Assembly (NCBI GenBank): GCA_022316685.1
Contig: JAKJHU010000157.1
Span: 124,001 to 188,000, forward strand
Length of the DNA: 64,000 nucleotides
Direction of reading: 5' to 3'
DNA from: Progne subis subis
Taxonomy: Eukaryota; Chordata; Aves; Passeriformes; Hirundinidae
The translations under genes and the position numbers were made by a program. Every line of letters begins with the position of its first letter. Within the stretch, counting starts at the first letter, position 1. The notes below the pieces were generated by a model that was given only the letters and a program-made list of their open reading frames with translations, did not search any database and was not told where the DNA came from. Shown one piece after another: positions 58,169 to 64,000 of this stretch.

Positions 58169-58884
58169 TGATGTGTTAGCCTGGCATTATTTCTGCAAAG
58201 AATAACTCCGGGCGTGTTGGGGGAAATCTCAGACAGAGGACACGTGGGTTTGAAGGAAAATTAATCTCTTTATGTGTGACAGCTTCAATTTTTAATCATT
58301 TGCCTTCTCATCTCACACTGGTGAAGCGTGTGGGAATGTAGAGACTCCTTGGTGTAAATGTGCATCAAGTTCATGAAACAAGATTGTTTTCCTAACTCAG
58401 AAGAAAAATCAAAGATTGGGAAGGAGTGAAATTATTTTCACTACCAAGTTTTTTCCTTTATTTTATTAAATACCATGACTAATATGGTGGCATCAAAGAA
58501 TTGATATTCTATGCTTTTTCCTTATTTGTCCTAAAATGAGTGTCCCAAGGAATATGAGAGAGTGTGATAATTATGTAGACAGTGTTTTCATGGTTTGAGA
58601 CTCTTCCTTTATAAGGTCATGCAGTGCATAAACACTAATACCACAAATAGGCCAGAAACCTAGAAGAATGATCATGAAAACAGCAGAAGGACGAGCTCTC
58701 CTGTGGTCCGTGATTTCTGACAAAAGAAGTGAAGATGACCCAACAGTGTGTGATTGTAAGGTCAAACTTGAAACCATGTAAATGTGATGGGTGTAAGAAG
58801 CCTTGTCCAGAATGGATTGAGGGTCTGGCTTTGGAGTCATTCCAAAGTGGCTCTGGAGTCTGTCCACCGACAGATACCCATGAG

Positions 58885-59360
58885 CAAAACCAACAAGGGT
58901 TATGGAAAGTCCAAAGAAGGGCAACAGAGCTGGAGAAGGATCTGGAAAACATCTTACAAGGAGCAGCTCAGGGAGCTGGGGTTGTTTAGTCTGGCTAAAA
59001 GGAGGCTCAGTGGGGACCTCGTTGCTCTCTCTAACTACCTGACAGGAGGCTGTAGTGGGGCTGGGTCAGGCTCTCATGCCACATCTCTGTTGAAAATATG
59101 AGGGGAAATGGCCTCAAGTTGCACCAGGGGAGGTTCAGATTAGATGACAGGAAAAAATATTTTCACTGAAAGAGTGGTCAGGTGTTGGAATAAATTGCCC
59201 AGGGAACTGGTGGAGTCACAGTCTCTGGAAACGTCCAAGAGGCATCCAGATGTGGACTGGGGATATGGTTTAGGGGTTAGTACAATGGTGCTGGGGTGGT
59301 GGTTGGACTAGATAATATTGAAAGTCTCTCTTCAGCCTTTGTTCTGTGAGTCTCAGTACC
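58885..59360 (+). mobile_element. CR1 LINE 3' fragment in COP1 intron 6
   Basis: Plus-orientation CR1: AAGGGCAACAGAGCTGGAGA, AGCAGCTCAGGGAGCTGGGG, GTTTAGTCTGGCTAAAAGGA, AATTGCCCAGGGAACTGGTG and TGGTTGGACTAGATAATATT, ending near CTTTGTTCTGTGAGTCTC. It is sense-oriented relative to COP1. Confidence 0.9.
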
Positions 59361-60814
59361 TGGGAAACCTTTCCCATCTCATCTGTATCTCTCTTTGGCT
59401 TTAGTAATAATTTTTAAAGGATAACATATTTTAAGGCTAAAGAAACTTAATTTTGGCTGCAGATCCTCTGAGAACAGCCTTCGGAACATCCTGAAGGCAA
59501 TTGGGGCTTATAGTTTATTTCGAATCCTCCATGTCCCTGCTTATGTACTCCCTCTGTTGCCAAGACTTCCTTTAGGTTATTTTGTACCCCCCTTTATATT
59601 CCAGTGTGAAAAGCAGACTGTCACATCTCCGAAGATTTCTGTGCAGGTCTGTCAGTTCTGTCCTTGCCCTAGTGCTTAGTGTCTGGCCTTGCCATTCATT
59701 TGGAGGGAAATGAGGACTTGTCAGACTTGGAGCAGTCTTTGCTCTCACTTGATAAGGGTAAGACAGATAAAAATCAGTGGGTAGATGCGTGCAAAACGAC
59801 AGACCAGTTGTTAGGATAGTTTTATATATCAAAATCTGTCTTGGACAGTCAGTTTACACATGGAGTAAATGACACCAGATGATGCTTCCTCTTTGGTTAG
59901 TGACGAGGTCCTCCCTGTGGCTGGTGGAGCTTGTGGCAAGTCCCCCTTTCTGGAGGGACTTTTGTGGGGATGATAGAGGAATTACCGTTCAGGTTGTGAT
60001 GGTGGTGGTGTATCCAGGCTGCAGAAAGCCTGAGATGGTGGCTTGGAAGGTGAGAAGGGGAGGTTAAATGACCATATTAATAATGCAGTAAAGGTTATCA
60101 GAGCTTCACAAGTTCACTGTAGTTTCTTTCGATGCTGTGAGAGGTGGCTGTTTAAGAATTGAGCTCAGGGAATGTGCGTGGACCCTGGAACAGTGATGTA
60201 TTGCATGTCATTGTGAGTGATACAAGCAGCCTTCTTATGGGGAGGAACATGACCTTTTGTCCTTTCTTAATTCACACTTGGTTTTAGTAAAGATAGCAGA
60301 GTAAATGCAATTTCACTCAGTAAGCCATAGCTGTAAAGATAAGTTCTTAATAAATGAAAAAGATTTTTTTAATGTATGATCCTGAGTTCCTACTTAGAAT
60401 TTTTGGCTTATATGTTTAGAAGAACTTTGGTAACTTTGCTTCCTAATACGCCTCTTTGAATACTATTTATTGCAAGGTTTTATTTACTACGTACTGCAAG
60501 TTCTTACGTAGGGACTAAAGTATTTTGTAAATGAATACAGACATTGCCGCAGTGAGTGTACCTGTATAGTATTTCACATGTTCAGATCGGATGATCAACC
60601 TCTGTAACCCTCCTTGCCTACTTCACTCATAAGTTGTGTGGTTTTTTCTCTTGCACTAAAGAAATGGTGACTTCTGAGCATATTGCAGTGGGTTTTAGCT
60701 GGAAGAAAACTATCTTTTAGACTTGTACTTCAGAATATAGGTGCAGTCAAGTCTTTTGACAAATGCCTCTTTGTCACCTTTTCGTAATTTCTCTAGAAGA
60801 TAAATGTGAGGTTC

Positions 60815-60833
60815 AGCACCTGCAGCAGGTGCT
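60815..60833. repeat. Inverted repeat with paired E-boxes
   Basis: AGCACCTGC and its exact reverse complement GCAGGTGCT are separated by one A. Each arm contains a CACCTG/CAGGTG E-box of the SNAI/ZEB type. It lies in COP1 intron 6. Confidence 0.75.
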
Positions 60834-63800
60834 ATTAGAAATCCTGTTTTGATCTAGTCATAACTTTTCAGAATGTTGATCTTTCAAGCTGGAATTTACT
60901 GCATGTTTTTTGCACAAAACTGTTTGCAAGTCCTTTCTCTTTTGAAGTTTATGTATTTTGTTTTCTTTTTGACCTAGAGCAATATTGCAAAAAAACCCAA
61001 ATCTTTGGGAATGGTAATAGGAAAAAAAAAAAGTCTTTCTCTAGAAAAGATTGAAAATAAGTGGCTAAAGCTTAAACATACTTTTTCACACAAACAACAG
61101 ATAGTTTTGGAGAGGAGGAATGTATTCATTCACATCAGTTGGATGTTCCTAAGGCAAACCAAGCGTGGCTGAGTGCCTTTCCCTATGTGTGCACAGTTAA
61201 TTAAATGCACTCTCTGCTTTTTTTTTTTTTAAATCCAGTGTCCTCTTCTGTTGAAATTAAGAATAAAAGTCTGGAAGGTCAAGTTTAATAAAGAAATATT
61301 ATGTCTTGGTGGTGGTGTGTGTTTATTACTATTTTCCAGGGAAGCCAAATGCAGCAGCCTGTGACTTTTTAAAACCCTTGCCTTCCTACGTGTGTTGCGT
61401 AAATGCTTTCACAAACTTAACTTTGTTAATTTTAAAAGTTCACGTGTTCCTTCATCTTGAGTACTTTGTGAGAGCTGATTATATCAATTAATTCTCCCCA
61501 CTTTTATGTTCAGTACTTTAAAGACGCCTTCTAATTGTCTGGTCAGGATTTCAATGTCTCCAAGCCGTTAGGCATCACCATGTATATCATATAGATAATT
61601 TATGCTAAAATATCATTAGCTCAGCTACCTGATAGTATTTCTGTCAAGCAGCACCATTGCTTACTGAAGGAGAACACTGAGCTTGATGATTAGTATCACA
61701 AATCAAGTTCTACACAGGTGCTGTTCTCTGGGTGCATTCATGTTTCCCTTGGCAGATGTCACTTCATTTTTATGTTCTGTGGGCTTTTTCTTTCTAATAA
61801 TGTGACGTTAAGTCTCTCGTGTCTAACAAATAAGGCCCCTTTCATGTTTGCTAATGCGTAAGGCTGCTTTAGCTGCTAAACATCCTGGGACAAAAAAATA
61901 ATCATGAAGTGTCTGAGGCTTGTGGCACTGAGTGCCTGCTCAGCATTTCAGAATCATCATTGTTCTTTGCACCCTCAAATGCTGAATACTAAAAATAAGA
62001 AGAGTTATTTGTTATTGTGGGGTAATTGCTGGGATTTATAAGCATGAATTCTCCAGGGGTATCATTACCTTGTGTTAATCACTTCACCTGTCAAGCCTTA
62101 TGTTCTGCATGTATACACATGGATGAACTAATGAGTGAGCAAGAGGAGGTGACAGAACCAGAAATCAGTCATGCTCTTTTGTTCTCATGTGGTCTTGATT
62201 ACATTTCAGGAGTGCTGAGGAGAATTTATAGCTAGAGTAATCTGGTCCCTACCCACAGCACTTACCAGGTATTTTAAATCTGTTTGCATTTCTAAGTACT
62301 GAATGAGAGATGTGAGCTCCAGAAGCAGTGATAAGAAGCCCAAGGATACAGAGAACATGTGAGCAGCAAACTAAGAATTATCACAGTGATATCAGTGTAT
62401 AACAGCTGGCTGTCCTTGCTGCACTGGGGAGGACTTGCAAGGAAAGAACTCAAGTAGCACCTACTACTGGTGTATTAGACTTTAAGGCAATTAGTCTAAT
62501 TGTTTAGACTGCTTTGTTCCCTTCCCAAGATGTTCTTACCTCATGAGACTTTTCTGTCAGACCTTATCACTAAGCTTTCAGAGCATATTTCTTCCATATT
62601 GTAGGATTTAAAGGAGTGAGAAGAATATTCAAGATATGAAACATACTGTATCAGCCCGGCATCTCCCTTTTCCTACCTGTGGGAATTCCGTGTGTTAAAC
62701 AGCCTGGATGTTCTCAAGCCTTTCTGTTAGCTCTTCACCTGTTATGAGGAAACATTTATCATTTGGAGAAATATTGATCAGCGAGAAGAAATATTCTCTG
62801 CAGATAAATGTGTTATAGATGGACTGTCCACAGGTTTAAGAGGCTTGAATGCCGTATTTCACTAATGAAACTTGTGGGGGCTCAGGTGTTCTTGTCTTCA
62901 TACCAACAAAAGCCTTGTACCTACTTCTCGTTGTGCAAAGACATTGTGACAGAGGTATTTTTGTCAAAATACGTCATATTTGCAATTAATTTATAAGACT
63001 AAAATTTCTCTAAGGTCTGAAGATGACCTCCATGCCGTAGTTGCCCTTTGTTGTAAAAGGCTCTGCATCCAAAGCAGTATTGGAAAGAAAACCCAGAGAC
63101 AGACAAGGCTTCCAGAGAGAAAAGCTGATCTTATTGTGCATTGTCATTGGGGTATTGAATTCTACAGATAGAAATTAATTCCTCTGGGTATCTTTAGAAA
63201 AGTTTCAGCTGTTGATAGTGAAGTTTACCCTGTGGTTTGTTAAAGCAGTGCTTGGTGGAAGAACAGGAGATAGGAAGATACTGATGTTGGATGGATGAAG
63301 TTACAGGACAGAATTAAGGGTTTATTTTCAGTAACTACCTGGTTTATCCTCCTTGGGTGGGCAGGGGGATCACTTTTGCCTCATCGTGGTTGGTGCAAGG
63401 GCTTTGTGCATCTGGGAAAATGATGTTCCCTGTGGTAAGTCTCATCTGCTTGTGTGGATCTGTGGTGTATGCTGTGATGACTGCACAGGGAGTCTGGATC
63501 AGAGCCTGGAAGCTGTGCTACTGAACATAAAATGGCCTGTGAGCTTCCAAAAAAGTGTGAATCCAGATGCTCTGTTTAAGCTGCTTGTTAGAGTAGTGTT
63601 GCTGGTTTTGCAGTATTTCTGTAGATAGCAGCTCCTGTTATTCTTTGCTTATGCTTTTTCTGGAATTGGAAAGACAGCTGGTCAGGGATCTACGGCTCCT
63701 TCTAGGCTGTGTCTGTGGCACTGGGAGGCTCTGCTGAGCTTTTGGATTTTTGCAAACGCTTAGAACTGGCACCAGGAGACCCAGTCAGGACTGCTTGTTG

Positions 63801-64000
63801 TCTGTGCTGCACAAGCACAAAGCAGGAAGCTGCTGCCTCCCCAAGGGGCCCTGGCTCCAGGAAAAACTGGAAGCTCCAGGGTGAAACCTTAGTGCAGTAC
63901 ACAGATTGGCCATCTACCAACAGGCCTATCAAAACCAAAATGACTGTGGCCTGGCATTCAGCATTGTGTAAGTTCTTGGTAGCTTCTTGACTTGAATGTC

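Overview
The window is vertebrate nuclear DNA, most likely from a bird. It carries parts of two divergently transcribed genes, PAPPA2 on the minus strand and COP1 (also called RFWD2) on the plus strand. These are also divergent neighbours in human (1q25). At least a dozen truncated CR1 LINE tails are the dominant repeat. CR1 also occurs in turtles and crocodilians, but the short introns, very GC-rich exons and sparse repeats fit Aves best. Species cannot be resolved by eye.

PAPPA2 (1-15740, minus strand): only the 5' end is present. Coding exon 1 (14822-15293) holds the start codon, signal peptide, a short Arg/Pro-rich prosegment and the start of the laminin-G-like domain. Coding exon 2 (8467-9529) completes that domain and adds two Lin12/Notch repeats. 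The metalloprotease active site lies in exons beyond the left edge. A CpG island covers exon 1 and its leader, and 8.4 kb of intron 2 fills the left end.

Intergenic (about 15.7-43.6 kb): no protein-coding gene was recognised. It contains CR1 fragments in both orientations, a 17-bp GC-rich minisatellite of about 22 copies (23573-23955), strong G-quadruplex motifs, a small CpG-rich patch with a perfect CRE palindrome (26104-26111), an ancient MIR-like fragment, and several AT-rich blocks that look like candidate conserved regulatory elements.

COP1 (43.6 kb to the right edge, plus strand): a CpG-island promoter with GC boxes and an NRF1 motif, a 27-bp minisatellite and a very pyrimidine-rich leader precede six coding exons. 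These encode 250 residues: a Ser-rich N terminus, a basic patch, a complete C3HC4 RING finger and the start of the coiled coil. The WD40 half lies beyond the right edge. Exon junctions and phases are consistent throughout, so both genes look intact. COP1 is a RING E3 ligase that acts mainly in the nucleus. PAPPA2 is a secreted protease that cleaves IGF-binding proteins. They are positional neighbours and not a functional unit.

No tRNA, rRNA, CRISPR, viral or prokaryotic feature was found. The most notable observations are a tandem splice donor in COP1 exon 4, loss of aromatic residues between the COP1 RING and coiled coil, an inverted pair of CR1 copies around the COP1 promoter, and the two promoter- or intergenic minisatellites.
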